The notes beneath the pieces were generated by a model. The model was given only the letters and a program-made list of their open reading frames with translations, did not search any database and had not been told where the DNA came from. The translations under genes and the position numbers were made by a program. Positions 30,227 to 40,792 of a stretch of 64,000 bases of DNA are shown in pieces. Within the stretch, counting starts at the first letter, position 1, and each line of letters starts with the position of its first letter. Source of the DNA: Ramlibacter tataouinensis (GTDB lineage: Bacteria; Pseudomonadota; Gammaproteobacteria; Burkholderiales; Burkholderiaceae_C); contig NZ_CP116009.1 in the NCBI RefSeq assembly GCF_027941915.1, positions 1,736,001 to 1,800,000 of the forward strand, given 5' to 3'.

Positions 30227-31500
30227 GCACGACCACCACCCCCGGCCAGCCCTTCTTCGCCTGGCGCCAGGGCCAGCTCCACGCCGAGGACCTGCCGGTG
30301 GCGGACCTGGCACGCCGTTACGGCACCCCGCTGTTCGTCTATTCCAAGGCCTCCATGCTGGCGGCACTGGCGGCCTACCAGCGTGGCTTCGCCGGCCGCA
30401 AGTCGAAGATCTGCTACGCGATGAAGGCCAATTCCTCGCTCGGCGTGCTGCAGGTGTTCGCGCAGGCCGGCTGCGGCTTCGACATCGTCTCGGGCGGCGA
30501 GCTCGAGCGCGTGCTGGCCATCGGCGGCAAGGCGGCCGACGTCATCTTCTCCGGCGTCGGCAAGACGCGGGTGGAGATGGCGCGCGCGCTGGAGGCCGGC
30601 ATCGGCTGCTTCAACGTCGAGAGCGAGTCCGAGCTGGAGGTGCTGGCTGAAGTCGCGGGCGCGCACGGCTGCACGGCGCCGGTGAGCATCCGCGTCAACC
30701 CGAACGTGGACCCGAAGACGCATCCGTACATCTCCACCGGCCTGAAGGGCAACAAGTTCGGCGTCGCGCACGAGCGCACGCTGGCCGCCTACCGGCGCGC
30801 GGCCGACCTGCGGGGCCTGCGCGTGGTGGGCATCGACTGCCACATCGGCTCGCAGATCACCGACAGCAGCCCCTACCTCGACGCGATGGATCGCGTGCTG
30901 GACCTGGTCGACGCGATCGAGGCGGCCGGCATCCCCCTGCAGCACATCGACTTCGGCGGCGGGCTGGGCATCGACTACCAGGGCGTGCAGCCGCCGGCGG
31001 CCGACCAGCTCTGGGCGCAGCTGCTGCGCAAGCTGGACGCGCGCGGCTATGGCGACCGCGAGCTGATGATCGAGCCGGGCCGCTCGCTGGTCGGCAATGC
31101 CGGCGTCTGCCTGACCGAGGTGCTGTACCTCAAGCCGGGCGAGCAGAAGAACTTCTGCATCGTCGATGCGGCCATGAACGACCTGCCGCGCCCGGCCATG
31201 TACGAGGCCTATCACGCGATCCTGCCGGTGGCGCCGCGCGACGCCGCCGAGGCCCGCTACGACGTGGTCGGTCCGGTGTGCGAAAGCGGCGACTGGCTGG
31301 GCCGCAACCGCGACCTGGCCGTGCAGCCGGGCGACCTGCTGGCGGTGATGTCGGCCGGTGCCTATTGCATGAGCATGGCCAGCAACTACAACACCCGGCC
31401 GCGCCCGGCCGAGGTGCTGGTCGACGGCGGCCACGCCCACCTGATCCGCGAGCGCGAGCAGCCGGCCGACCTGATGCGCGGCGAACGGCTGGTGGGCTGA
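30223..31500 (+). CDS. lysA: Diaminopimelate decarboxylase
   Basis: PLP enzyme making L-lysine from meso-diaminopimelate (425 residues). The PLP lysine is K68 in KICYAMKANSS. The phosphate-binding loop is DFGGGLGIDY, followed by EPGRSLVGNAG. The substrate-site motif is VCESGDWLG and the C-terminal segment GAYCMSMASNYN. Its ATG overlaps the lptM stop, a conserved lptM-lysA pairing. It ends 3 bp from the convergent msrQ. Confidence 0.98.
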   Translation: MSTTTTPGQPFFAWRQGQLHAEDLPVADLARRYGTPLFVYSKASMLAALAAYQRGFAGRKSKICYAMKANSSLGVLQVFAQAGCGFDIVSGGELERVLAIGGKAADVIFSGVGKTRVEMARALEAGIGCFNVESESELEVLAEVAGAHGCTAPVSIRVNPNVDPKTHPYISTGLKGNKFGVAHERTLAAYRRAADLRGLRVVGIDCHIGSQITDSSPYLDAMDRVLDLVDAIEAAGIPLQHIDFGGGLGIDYQGVQPPAADQLWAQLLRKLDARGYGDRELMIEPGRSLVGNAGVCLTEVLYLKPGEQKNFCIVDAAMNDLPRPAMYEAYHAILPVAPRDAAEARYDVVGPVCESGDWLGRNRDLAVQPGDLLAVMSAGAYCMSMASNYNTRPRPAEVLVDGGHAHLIREREQPADLMRGERLVG

Positions 31501-31503
31501 GGG

Positions 31504-32138
31504 CTAGCCCGGCTGCAGCTGCGGCGCGCGCAGCCGGCGCCACAGCCGCCAGCCGAGCAGCCCGCCGAGGATGGCGGCGTAGACGAACACTTCGGCAAAG
31601 TCGTTCTTGCCGGCGCGCATCCAGAAGAAGTGCAGGATCGCCAGCCCGGCGACGAGGTACACGGCGCGGTGCAGCGCCTGCCAGCGCGCCGCGCCGAGCG
31701 CCCGGATCGCGCGGTTGAAGGAGGTGGTCGCCAGCGGCGCCATCAACAGGAAGGCGGAAAAGCCCACCAGGATGAACGGCCGCTTGGCGATGTCGGCCGC
31801 GATCTCGGCGAAGTCCAGGCCCATGTCGAAGCCGGCATAGGCGACCAGGTGCAGGCTGGCGTAAAAGAAGGTGAGCAGGCCCAGCATCCGGCGAAAGCGC
31901 GCCAGCGCCGGCTGCCCGGCCAGCACCCGCAGCGGCGTCACGGCCAGCGTCAGGCACAGCAAGCGCAGCGTCCAGTCGCCCAGCGAGCGGATCAGGTGCT
32001 CCTGCGGATTGGCGCCGAGCTGGTCGGTCGCGGCGGCGTAGAACAGCCAGGCGAACGGCAGCAACGCGGCGGCGAACAGCAGCGGCTTGGCGGCCGGATG
32101 CAGCCAGGGCGAGCGCCGCGCCCGGGGTGCGGCGGCCA

Positions 32139-32139
<1 letters not shown>
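31504..32139 (-). CDS. msrQ: MsrQ, haem-binding membrane subunit of the periplasmic methionine sulfoxide reductase
   Basis: Inner-membrane b-type haem protein (211 residues) that passes quinol-derived electrons to MsrP. Six hydrophobic segments are visible, and His residues suited to haem ligation appear in FYASLHLVAYAGFD and LHRAVYLVAGLAILHFFW. The start overlaps the msrP stop by one base (TGATG). Confidence 0.94.
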
Positions 32140-33134
<995 letters not shown>

Positions 33135-33195
33135 GGGGTTCCCTTTGCGGTGTGGCGGGCTGCCCGCCGTTAGGCGCTCAGACCCGGGGCCGGGT

Positions 33196-34515
33196 TCAGA
33201 GTTCGCCGTAGCTGTGCAGGCCCGACAGGAACATGTTGACGCCGAGGAAGGCGAAGGTCGTGACCGCCAGCCCGACCAGCGCCCACCACGCCGACATGGT
33301 GCCGCGCAGGCCCTTCATCAGCCGCATGTGCAGCCAGGCCGCGTAGTTGAGCCAGACGATCAGGGCCCAGGTCTCCTTGGGGTCCCAGCTCCAGTAGCCG
33401 CCCCAGGCCTCGGCCGCCCACAGGGCGCCCAGCACGGTGGCGATGGTGAAGAAGGCGAAGCCGACCGCGATCGACTTGTACATCACGTCGTCCAGCACCT
33501 CGAACGACGGCAGCCGCTCGGCGATGCGGCGGCGCCCCCACAGGATGGAGGCGACGATCAGCGCCGCGATGCCGAAATACACCACCCAGTAGCTGCCGCC
33601 CGGCTCCTGCGAGCGGCGGAACACCACGGGCTCGAAGCACAGCACCACGCCCAGCAGCCACAGCGGCGCCAGTTTCCACCAGCGGGTCTCGCTGGCCTGC
33701 TGCTTGATCAGGTAGGCAAAGGCCACCATCGCCGCCAGCGCGAAGGTGCCGTAGCCGATGAAGTTGGCAGGCACGTGCAGCTTCATCCACCAGCTCTTGA
33801 GGGCCGGCACCAGCGGCTGGATCTCGTGCGCCTCGCGCACCACCGTGTACCAGAGCAGGAAACCGACCGCCGCGCTGACCACCAGCATGACGAAGGCGCC
33901 CAGCGCCCGCGTGCCGTACTGCTCTTCGAAGTACAGGTAGAACAGCGCGGTCATCCAGCAGAACATCACGAACACTTCGTAGAGGTTGCTGACCGGGATG
34001 TGGCCGACGTCCGGGCCGATGAGGTAGCTTTCCCACCAGCGCACCATGGTGCCGACCAGCGCCAGCGTCACGGCCACCCAGGCCAGCCGCGTGCCGATGC
34101 GCTCCATCGCGCCGCTCCCGCCGCGGCCGACCATGCCCAGCCAGTAGAAAGCCGTGCTCATGAAGAACAGCATGCTCATCCACAGGATGGCCGACTGGCT
34201 GGACAGGAAGTACTTGAGCCAGAACACCTCGTCGGCACGGGTCAGCGAGCCTTGGTAGGAGCCGACCGCCAGCAGCGACAGGCCGGCCACCACGGCCATC
34301 AGGCCCTGCAGCGGCCGCCAGAACCAGCCCAGCCAGACGGCGGCGGGAATGCTGCCGAGCAGGATGCCCTTCTCGTACACGTCCATGTGCTCGGCGTAGC
34401 GGGTGAACGCGAACAGCCCGCCGGCCAGCACGGCCAGGGCGAACAACCAGTCGAGCGGACGCCGGCGCGCGAAGAAGCCTTCGTTGAGGGTCAGGGTCTG
34501 GGTGGCGGTGTTCAT
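33196..34515 (-). CDS. ccsB: Cytochrome c biogenesis protein CcsB/CcsA (system II haem handling)
   Basis: Membrane half of the system II cytochrome c synthetase, which brings haem to the periplasm and attaches it to apocytochromes (439 residues). The tryptophan-rich WWD motif is [18 protein letters not shown] near the C-terminus; conserved haem His residues flank it. About eight or more membrane helices. The start overlaps the resB stop (ATGA). Some databases call this protein CcsA or ResC. Confidence 0.95.
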   Translation of the reverse strand: MNTATQTLTLNEGFFARRRPLDWLFALAVLAGGLFAFTRYAEHMDVYEKGILLGSIPAAVWLGWFWRPLQGLMAVVAGLSLLAVGSYQGSLTRADEVFWLKYFLSSQSAILWMSMLFFMSTAFYWLGMVGRGGSGAMERIGTRLAWVAVTLALVGTMVRWWESYLIGPDVGHIPVSNLYEVFVMFCWMTALFYLYFEEQYGTRALGAFVMLVVSAAVGFLLWYTVVREAHEIQPLVPALKSWWMKLHVPANFIGYGTFALAAMVAFAYLIKQQASETRWWKLAPLWLLGVVLCFEPVVFRRSQEPGGSYWVVYFGIAALIVASILWGRRRIAERLPSFEVLDDVMYKSIAVGFAFFTIATVLGALWAAEAWGGYWSWDPKETWALIVWLNYAAWLHMRLMKGLRGTMSAWWALVGLAVTTFAFLGVNMFLSGLHSYGEL

Positions 34516-36635
34516 GGGGATCCGAGCAATTGGGTACGCAGGCGGTCGAACTCGCGGTCGGTCTCCAGCGTCTTGCGGCTGCTGGACAGCGCCATCGCGG
34601 CGTCACTGCCGCTGCCGGACGGGCTGAGCCACACCCACAGGCGGCGCTCGCGCACGTAGAGCATCGCAAAAATGCCGACGATCAGCAAAAGGCAGCCCAG
34701 GTAGACAACATTGCGGCCGGGGGATCGTGTCACCTGGAACACGCTGGCCTGCACCTGCTGGAAATCCTTGAGCTCGAAGGTCATCGGCGCCGGGTACAGG
34801 TGCACGTCGCCCAGGGCGAGCAGGGCCTGGGCCATGAAGGCCTGGGTCCGCTCGCCCGGCTCCAGCGGCTTGAGGCCGGCGCGTTCGCGGCCGAGTTCGA
34901 CCAGCTCGAACAGTGCGCCGCCCAGGATGCGCACCACCACTTCACCGGCGCGGCTGCGCTCGGCCTCGGGCACCCGCGCCTCCAGGTATTCGGAGACGGC
35001 CGCCAGCCCGGCGCCCTTGCCGCCGGCGGCCGGGTCGCCGGCGAACAGCGCCAGCGCCTGGCCGGCCGAGGCGACCAGCTGCTGCGCGACCTCGGGCCGC
35101 GCCGGGTCGGTGGCGCTGCGCGCATAGCGCCGCACCGCTTCCTCGCGCTGGGCGGGATCGGCCAGGGCCGCGCGCAGCCGCAGGAAGCCTTCCAGCGTGC
35201 CTTCGGCATCGGCCGGCACGCGCAGGTAGCGGAATGCATCGGACGGGTTTTCGCGCATGCCCAGCAGGAACAGCGGCACGCCCTCGCCCAGGTCCACCGG
35301 CAGCATGTAGTTGTGGAACTCGCGCGCCTGGCCGGCGGCGTCGCGCAGCTTGTAGGTGATGGACGGGCCGACGTTGCGCAGCTCCTTCTTGGTCACCGTC
35401 TTGTCGGCCGCGCCCAGCCGGGCGGTGATCGAATTGCGCAGATCCACCTTGCGCGGATCGGCGCCGCTGCGGCTGCCATCGGCCATGTTCTCGACGTTGA
35501 TCACGCGCAGGGCGGTGTACTCCAGCGTCAGCTTGTCGTCGCCGCCGGCCGCGGCGCCGCGCGCGAGCTGGGTGTTGCCGCCGATCACGCCTTCGACCTC
35601 GAAGCGCTTGCCGCTGCCATCCATCGGCACGGCGGCCAGCTTCACGCGCGAGCCGCCGTCGTCGAAGCTGGACTGGTAGATCTCGATGCCGCGCCAGCTC
35701 ACCGGGTGGTTCACCTCCACCCGCGCCGGCACCGCCTGCCCGGTCTGGTGGTCGTGGATCACGATGTCGCTGGCGAACAGCTTGGGCATGCCGGTCGAGT
35801 AGTGCTCGACCACGAACTTCTTCAGCTCGATCGAGAACGGCAGCTCCTGCAGCAGGATGCCGTCGGATTGCGACAGGATGGCCGTGCCCGACGTCGTGCC
35901 CTCGGCCACCATCAGGTTGCCGCGGAAGGTCGGGTTGGTGGCGCCCAGCCGGTGCTGCGCCGGCACGTCGGCGATCATGCCGCCGCCGGTGTAGGGCGCC
36001 TTGCCGCCGAACCACATCTGGGCGCGCACGATCAGGTCGCCGTCCAGCAGCCCGCCCAGGCAGACCAGCACGATGGCGCTGTGGGCGGCGATGTAGCCGA
36101 TCTTGTTGGCGGCGCCGGCCTTGGCGGCCACCATCCAGCCCTCGCCCTTGGGGGTGGCGCGCTGCTGCAGCCGCACCTTCCAGCCGGCGCCGGCCAGCGC
36201 CTGGCCGATGCGGCGCGCGGCATCGGCCGGCGCATCCGGCAGCACGCCCCGGCCGCGGTGATGGAAGGCCTGCAGGCTCTGCTCGCGGATGTTCTCCTTG
36301 TAGCTGCGCATGTCGGCGATGAAGCGCGGCGTGTTGCGGGCGATGCACAGCGAGGTGCTCACCACCAGGAAGGCCAGGATCAGCAGGAACCACCAGGCGC
36401 TGTAGACGGCATTGAGCTTGAGCGCCAGGAACAGCTGCGACCAGAACGGGCCGAACTGGTTGACGTAGTTGACCGCCGGTTCGTGCTGCTTGAGGATGGT
36501 GCCGATCACCGAGGCAATGCAGATCACCGTCAGCAGCGCGATGGCGAACCGCATGGACGACAGCAGCTCGTAGGCGCTGCGCAGGCGTTCGGAGGAGGTG
36601 GGTGCCAGGCGCGGGGCCTGGGCGGAAGCGGTCAT
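34512..36635 (-). CDS. resB: Cytochrome c biogenesis protein ResB (Ccs1)
   Basis: Partner of CcsB in system II cytochrome c maturation (707 residues). The N-terminal membrane helices include FAIALLTVICIASVIGTIL followed by the hallmark QHEPAVNYVNQFGPFWSQLF. A large periplasmic domain contains VNHPVSWRGIEIYQSSFDDGGS. The last helix is VVYLGCLLLIVGIFAMLYV. The gene begins only 13 bp beyond the cytochrome c4 terminator and has a weak ribosome site; no own promoter was seen. Confidence 0.95.
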   Translation of the reverse strand: MTASAQAPRLAPTSSERLRSAYELLSSMRFAIALLTVICIASVIGTILKQHEPAVNYVNQFGPFWSQLFLALKLNAVYSAWWFLLILAFLVVSTSLCIARNTPRFIADMRSYKENIREQSLQAFHHRGRGVLPDAPADAARRIGQALAGAGWKVRLQQRATPKGEGWMVAAKAGAANKIGYIAAHSAIVLVCLGGLLDGDLIVRAQMWFGGKAPYTGGGMIADVPAQHRLGATNPTFRGNLMVAEGTTSGTAILSQSDGILLQELPFSIELKKFVVEHYSTGMPKLFASDIVIHDHQTGQAVPARVEVNHPVSWRGIEIYQSSFDDGGSRVKLAAVPMDGSGKRFEVEGVIGGNTQLARGAAAGGDDKLTLEYTALRVINVENMADGSRSGADPRKVDLRNSITARLGAADKTVTKKELRNVGPSITYKLRDAAGQAREFHNYMLPVDLGEGVPLFLLGMRENPSDAFRYLRVPADAEGTLEGFLRLRAALADPAQREEAVRRYARSATDPARPEVAQQLVASAGQALALFAGDPAAGGKGAGLAAVSEYLEARVPEAERSRAGEVVVRILGGALFELVELGRERAGLKPLEPGERTQAFMAQALLALGDVHLYPAPMTFELKDFQQVQASVFQVTRSPGRNVVYLGCLLLIVGIFAMLYVRERRLWVWLSPSGSGSDAAMALSSSRKTLETDREFDRLRTQLLGSP

Positions 36636-36648
36636 CGGCTGCCTAAGG

Positions 36649-36680
36649 AAAAAAGGGCGGGCATCCGAAGATCCCCGCCC
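36649..36680 (-). terminator. Strong intrinsic terminator after the cytochrome c4 gene
   Basis: On the minus strand, GGGCGGG pairs with CCCGCCC (7 bp). After one G-G mismatch, ATC-TTCG-GAT forms an inner stem closed by a UUCG tetraloop, followed by six T (36654-36649). A textbook rho-independent terminator, 57 bp below the cytochrome stop. Confidence 0.9.
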
Positions 36681-36737
36681 GTTGTAGGGTGCGCGCCGGG
36701 CTGCTTGGTTCCCGGCGCGGCCGTGTGTGCGTTTGTG

Positions 36738-37406
36738 CTAGCGCAAGCCGGCGATGTAGTCGGAGACGGCTCGGATTTCACGATCGTTGAGCTTGGCCGC
36801 CACATCCGTCATCTGCGGGCTGTTCTTGCGGGCGCCATCGCGGAAGGCGGCCAGCTGGGCCGCCGTGTAGTCGGCATGCTGGCCGGACAGGCGCGGGTAC
36901 TGGGCCGGGATGCCGGCGCCATTGGGGCTGTGGCAGGAGGCGCAGGCGGCGATCTGCCTATCCGGGACGCCGCCGCGGTAGATGCGCTCGCCCAGGGTGA
37001 CCAGTTCCTTGTCCTTGGCGAAGCCCGGCTTGGCCTTGGCGGCGCCCAGGAAGGCGGAGATGTTGCGCATGTCCTGATCCGCCAACTGGGCGGCGAAGCC
37101 CTGCATCACGGGGCTGGCGCGCTTGCCGTCCTTGAAGTCGTGCAGCTGCTTGACCAGGTACTCGGGATGCTGCTGCGCCAGCTTGGGGTTGGCGGCGATG
37201 GTCGAATTGCCGTCGGCCGCATGGCAGGCGGCGCAGACGGCGGCGTAGCGCTTCTCGCCCTCGGCTGCATCGATCTTGGCCGGCTGCGCGGCGGCCGCAG
37301 GTGCCGCGGCCGAAGCGGCGGGGGCGGCAGGCGTGGCCTGGGCGGAGGCGTCGAGCGCCACTGCGGCCAGGAGCGCGGCGGCGAACAGGCTAGCGTGCAA
37401 CTTCAT
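36738..37406 (-). CDS. Dihaem cytochrome c4
   Basis: Periplasmic dihaem electron carrier to terminal oxidases (222 residues). Signal peptide about residues 1-23, then an Ala/Pro linker. Two haem sites: C58-A-A-C61-H62 and C155-A-S-C158-H159. Met-containing segments after each haem (RASPVMQGFAAQL and RKNSPQMTDVAAKL) supply the sixth ligands. It sits directly upstream of the resB-ccsB maturation genes on the same strand but is separated from them by a strong terminator. Confidence 0.95.
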   Translation of the reverse strand: MKLHASLFAAALLAAVALDASAQATPAAPAASAAAPAAAAQPAKIDAAEGEKRYAAVCAACHAADGNSTIAANPKLAQQHPEYLVKQLHDFKDGKRASPVMQGFAAQLADQDMRNISAFLGAAKAKPGFAKDKELVTLGERIYRGGVPDRQIAACASCHSPNGAGIPAQYPRLSGQHADYTAAQLAAFRDGARKNSPQMTDVAAKLNDREIRAVSDYIAGLR

Positions 37407-37445
37407 GTTCTCTTGGTTCGGGTTCTACGGGCGCAAAACCCAGGG

Positions 37446-37455
37446 ATTCTACAAT
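37446..37455. promoter_or_regulatory. Overlapping bidirectional -10 element (cytochrome c4 / engB)
   Basis: The 10 bp ATTCTACAAT read as TAGAAT on the minus strand (37451-37446, toward cytochrome c4) and TACAAT on the plus strand (37450-37455, toward engB). One element could therefore fire both ways. No good -35 is seen on either side. If real, engB cannot start at the ATG overlapping the box (37454). Confidence 0.5.
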
Positions 37456-37477
37456 GGCGCTCCCCGCATCCGCGGCC

Positions 37478-38176
37478 ATGACCCCCTTGCCCATGACCCC
37501 ACCGCCTGCTCCCGGCGCCGACCCGGGATCCGCGGGCGCCAAGGCCCCGGCCGAGCGCGCCCTTGCCTGGCTGCACACGGCGCGCTTCCTGACCACCGCC
37601 CCGACACTGGAATTCCTGCCCGCGCACGACCACCCGGAGATCGCCTTCGTCGGCCGCTCCAACGCCGGCAAGTCGACCTGCATCAACACGCTCACGCAGC
37701 AAAAGCGCCTGGCCTTCGCGTCCAAGACGCCGGGCCGCACCCAGAGCATCAACCTGTTCGCCCTGGGCAAGCAGGGCACGGTCGACGCGGTGCTGGCCGA
37801 CCTGCCCGGCTACGGCTATGCGGCCGTGCCGCGCCAGGACAAGCTGCGCTGGCAGCAGGTGATGGCCAACTACCTGGTCAGCCGCCCCAACCTGCGCGGC
37901 GTGGTGCTGCTGTGCGACCCGCGCCATGGCCTGACCGAACTCGACGAGATCCTGCTCGAGGTGATCCGCCCGCGGGTCGAGCAGGGGCTGAAGTTCCTGG
38001 TGCTCCTGACCAAGGCCGACAAGCTCAATCGCAGCGAGGGCACCAAGGCGCTGTCCATCATGCGGCTGCAGGCCGCCGGCGGCGAGGTCCGGCTGTTCTC
38101 CGCCCTGAAGCGGCAAGGCGTGGCCGAAGCGGCCCAGCTGCTGTGGCAATGGACGCACGAGGACGACCAGCCGTGA
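37478..38176 (+). CDS. engB: Ribosome biogenesis GTP-binding protein EngB (YihA/YsxC)
   Basis: Essential TRAFAC GTPase for large ribosomal subunit assembly (232 residues from this start). G1 is GRSNAGKS, G2 region TPGRTQ, G3 DLPGYGYA, G4 TKADKL, G5 in the FSALK segment. The start is placed at the ATG 37478; the longer in-frame ATG at 37454 overlaps a predicted -10 box and 37493 is another option. The N-terminal 30 residues are Pro/Ala-rich and not conserved. Its stop overlaps the next gene's GTG. Confidence 0.93.
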   Translation: MTPLPMTPPPAPGADPGSAGAKAPAERALAWLHTARFLTTAPTLEFLPAHDHPEIAFVGRSNAGKSTCINTLTQQKRLAFASKTPGRTQSINLFALGKQGTVDAVLADLPGYGYAAVPRQDKLRWQQVMANYLVSRPNLRGVVLLCDPRHGLTELDEILLEVIRPRVEQGLKFLVLLTKADKLNRSEGTKALSIMRLQAAGGEVRLFSALKRQGVAEAAQLLWQWTHEDDQP

Positions 38177-39096
38177 TCGAACGGTTCCTGCAGCCGTTGC
38201 CCCACGGCATCACGCTCAGCTGCCGCGCCGCCGGCGAGCGCGGGCGACCGGTGCTGCTGTTCCTGCACGGCTTTCCCGAGGCGGCGTTCGTGTGGGACGG
38301 GCTGCTGGAACACTTCGCCCGGCCCGAGCACGGCGGCTTTCGCTGCGTCGCGCCGAACCTGCGCGGCTACGAGCAGTCCAGCGCGCCGGCGGACGTCGGC
38401 GCCTACCGGGCCCGGCACCTGGTGCAGGACATCGCGGCCCTGGTCGCCACCGAGGGCGGTCGGCTCGAATGCCTGGTCGCGCACGACTGGGGCGGCGCCG
38501 TGGCCTGGAGCCTGGCCAACCAGCAGCCGCAGCTGACCCGCCGGCTGGCCATCGTCAACTCGCCGCACCCCGGCACCTTCCTGCGCGAGCTGCAGCACAA
38601 CCCCGCGCAGCAGCAAGCCAGCGCCTACATGAATTTCCTCATTCGCCCCGATGCCGAGGCGTTGCTGGCCGAGGATGACTACCGGCGGCTGTGGACCTTC
38701 TTCACGCAGTGGGGCGGCGCCGCCTGGCTGACCGACGCCGTGAAGGACCAGTACCGCGCCGTCTGGAACGGCCCGGCCGGGGCCCCGCCCGGCAGCGGCC
38801 TGGCGGGCGGGTGCAACTACTACCGCGCCTCGCCGCTGCGCCCGCCGCGGCCGCACGACCCGGCGGCCGCCGGCGTGACGCTGCCGCGCGAGATGCTGAC
38901 CGTCGACCTGCCGACGCTGGTGCTGTGGGCGATGGAAGACGCGGCGCTGCCGCCGGCGCTGGTCGATGGCCTCGACGAGTACGTGAGCGACCTGACGCTG
39001 GAGCGGGTGCCCGGTGCCAGCCACTGGATCGTGCACGAGCGCCCGGGCTTCGTCGCCGAACGCCTGCAGGCCTTTCTGGCGCGCCCGCTTCAGTAG
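38173..39096 (+). CDS. Alpha/beta hydrolase, epoxide hydrolase-like
   Basis: Soluble alpha/beta-hydrolase (307 residues). The oxyanion segment is LFLHGFPEAAFVWD and the nucleophile is D105 in VAHDWGGAV, the Asp-type elbow of epoxide hydrolases and haloalkane dehalogenases. The catalytic His is in GASHWIVHERP and an acidic residue lies in LWAMEDAALP. Substrate unknown. The GTG start overlaps the engB stop as GTGA. The gene ends inside the convergent acyltransferase gene (7-bp overlap). Confidence 0.85.
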   Translation: MIERFLQPLPHGITLSCRAAGERGRPVLLFLHGFPEAAFVWDGLLEHFARPEHGGFRCVAPNLRGYEQSSAPADVGAYRARHLVQDIAALVATEGGRLECLVAHDWGGAVAWSLANQQPQLTRRLAIVNSPHPGTFLRELQHNPAQQQASAYMNFLIRPDAEALLAEDDYRRLWTFFTQWGGAAWLTDAVKDQYRAVWNGPAGAPPGSGLAGGCNYYRASPLRPPRPHDPAAAGVTLPREMLTVDLPTLVLWAMEDAALPPALVDGLDEYVSDLTLERVPGASHWIVHERPGFVAERLQAFLARPLQ

Positions 39097-39956
39097 ACCG
39101 GGCGGGCCCCGGCCGGGCGCGTCTTGAAGCGCTTGTGCACCCAGTAGTACTGCTCGGGCATGCCGTCGATGTAGTCCTGCAGCCGCTCGTTCATCAGCGC
39201 GGTGTCGGCCGCCAGGTCGTCCGACGGGAAGTCGTGCCAGGCCGGCAGCACCTGCACGTCGTAGCCGGTCGGCGTGATGCGCGTGAGCAGCGGCACCACC
39301 TTGGCCCGGCCCAGGCGCGCAAAGCGCGACAGCGAGGGCACGGTGGCCGCCGGCACGCCGTAGAAGGGCACGAAGATGGACTCCTCCGGCCCGAAGTTCA
39401 TGTCGGGCAGCAGGCACAGGGGCACGCCCTCGCGCAAGGCGCTGATCACCGGCTTGACGCCATCGACGCGCCGGAACAGCCGCACGTTGCCGAAGCGCCG
39501 CCGGCCCGCCAGGATCCACTGGTCCACCACCCGGTTGGCCTGGTGGGTATAGATCGTCATGAACGGCCGCTCGGACTGCAGCGTCAGCGCCGTCCAGCCG
39601 GCGTCCATGCCGACGAAGTGCGGCCAGAACACCACGGTGGGATCGCTGCCCTCCAGTTCCGCCAGCGCGCCGGTCAGGCGCACCCGCTCGCGCACCCGTC
39701 GCGGATCGCCGTGCCACAGCCAGCTGCGGTCCAGCCAGGCCTGGGCGAAGGCGACGAACACGCGTGGCACCAGCGCGCGGCGCTGCTGCGGCGTCCACTG
39801 CGGAAAACACAGCTCCAGGTTGACGCGCACCACGTGCCGGCGCGCCGGCACCACCGCAAACAGCAGCCAGCCCAGCGCGGCGCCCAGGGCGCGCACCAGC
39901 GGCAGCGGCAGCGGCGCCAGCAGCCGCATCAGGCCCACGCCCATCCGGCTGAGCAT
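39090..39956 (-). CDS. Lipid A biosynthesis acyltransferase (LpxL/HtrB family), second copy
   Basis: Inner-membrane-associated late acyltransferase (288 residues) adding a secondary acyl chain to lipid A. An N-terminal hydrophobic anchor (LGAALGWLLFAVVPARRH) is followed by the catalytic HX4D motif, HFVGMD. Start ATG at 39956 overlaps the preceding paralogue's stop by one base. The two tandem paralogues probably act in sequence on different positions of lipid A (inference). It overlaps the hydrolase gene tail to tail. Confidence 0.9.
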   Translation of the reverse strand: MLSRMGVGLMRLLAPLPLPLVRALGAALGWLLFAVVPARRHVVRVNLELCFPQWTPQQRRALVPRVFVAFAQAWLDRSWLWHGDPRRVRERVRLTGALAELEGSDPTVVFWPHFVGMDAGWTALTLQSERPFMTIYTHQANRVVDQWILAGRRRFGNVRLFRRVDGVKPVISALREGVPLCLLPDMNFGPEESIFVPFYGVPAATVPSLSRFARLGRAKVVPLLTRITPTGYDVQVLPAWHDFPSDDLAADTALMNERLQDYIDGMPEQYYWVHKRFKTRPAGARPVY

Positions 39957-40774
39957 CAGGCGGCCTCCCTCGGCGCCTTGTAGCGCGCATAGCCCCACAG
40001 GTACTGCGAGGGACATTCGCGGATCAGGGCCTCCATCTGGGCGTTGACCTGGCCGGCGGCGGCTTGCGGCTCGGTGGGCAGTTCGCCCTCCCAGGCCCGC
40101 AGGTGGATGCGGTAGCCGCGTCCCCAGCCCAGCCGCTCGCCCCAGGCCAGCAGCACCGCGGCGCCGGTCTGGCGCGCCAGCCGCGCCGACAGCGTCATGG
40201 TGTAGGCCGGCTTGCCGAAGAACGGCGCCCACACGCCCAGTCCGTTCGGCGGCACCTGGTCCGGCAGCAGCCCCACCGCCTGGCCGGCCTGCAGGGCCTT
40301 GAGCATCTGCTTGACCCCGGCCAGCGTGGTGGGCGCGGTCGCCAGGTTGGGGCGGGCGCGCGCGCCCTCCACCAGCGGGCGCAGCCAGGCCTTGCGCGCC
40401 GGCCGGTAAAGCACCGTGATCGGCCCGTAGCGGCCCGCATAACCCTGGGCCGTGACCTCGAAGCAACCCAGGTGCGGCGTCAGGAAGACGATGCCCCGGC
40501 CGCGCGCCAGCGCCGCGTCGATCAGCTCGGCGCCGGACCACAGCACGCGCGGGCTGCGGCCGAACCACAGCCGTGGCACCTCGGCCACCAGCCGGCCCGA
40601 GGCCGCCACCGCGCCGAGCACGTCGGCGACGCGGTAGCCGGCCTGGCGCGCATTGGCGGCGAAGCGGCGGCGGTAGGTGGGCGAGCCCAGGAACGCCAGC
40701 CAGCCCAGGGCCCAGCCGACGGCGTGGAGCAGCCCCAGCGGCAGTACGGCCAGCGCGCGAAAAAGGGAAATCAC
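39956..40774 (-). CDS. Lipid A biosynthesis acyltransferase (LpxL/HtrB family), first copy
   Basis: Late acyltransferase of lipid A (272 residues). The hydrophobic N-terminus is [23 protein letters not shown]. The catalytic motif HX4E is HLGCFE in [18 protein letters not shown], and [21 protein letters not shown] is a family core. The start is GTG at 40774 with no ribosome site. Only 6 bp separate it from the divergent metK -10 box, so its own promoter must lie inside the metK leader region. Coupled to the second paralogue. Confidence 0.9.
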   Translation of the reverse strand: MISLFRALAVLPLGLLHAVGWALGWLAFLGSPTYRRRFAANARQAGYRVADVLGAVAASGRLVAEVPRLWFGRSPRVLWSGAELIDAALARGRGIVFLTPHLGCFEVTAQGYAGRYGPITVLYRPARKAWLRPLVEGARARPNLATAPTTLAGVKQMLKALQAGQAVGLLPDQVPPNGLGVWAPFFGKPAYTMTLSARLARQTGAAVLLAWGERLGWGRGYRIHLRAWEGELPTEPQAAAGQVNAQMEALIRECPSQYLWGYARYKAPREAA

Positions 40775-40780
40775 GTCGTT

Positions 40781-40786
40781 TAGAAT
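40781..40786 (+). promoter_or_regulatory. Candidate -10 box for metK
   Basis: TAGAAT, 128 bp before the metK ATG, no clear -35. It predicts a leader of about 120 nt containing two stems. Confidence 0.5.
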
Positions 40787-40792
40787 CCGCCC

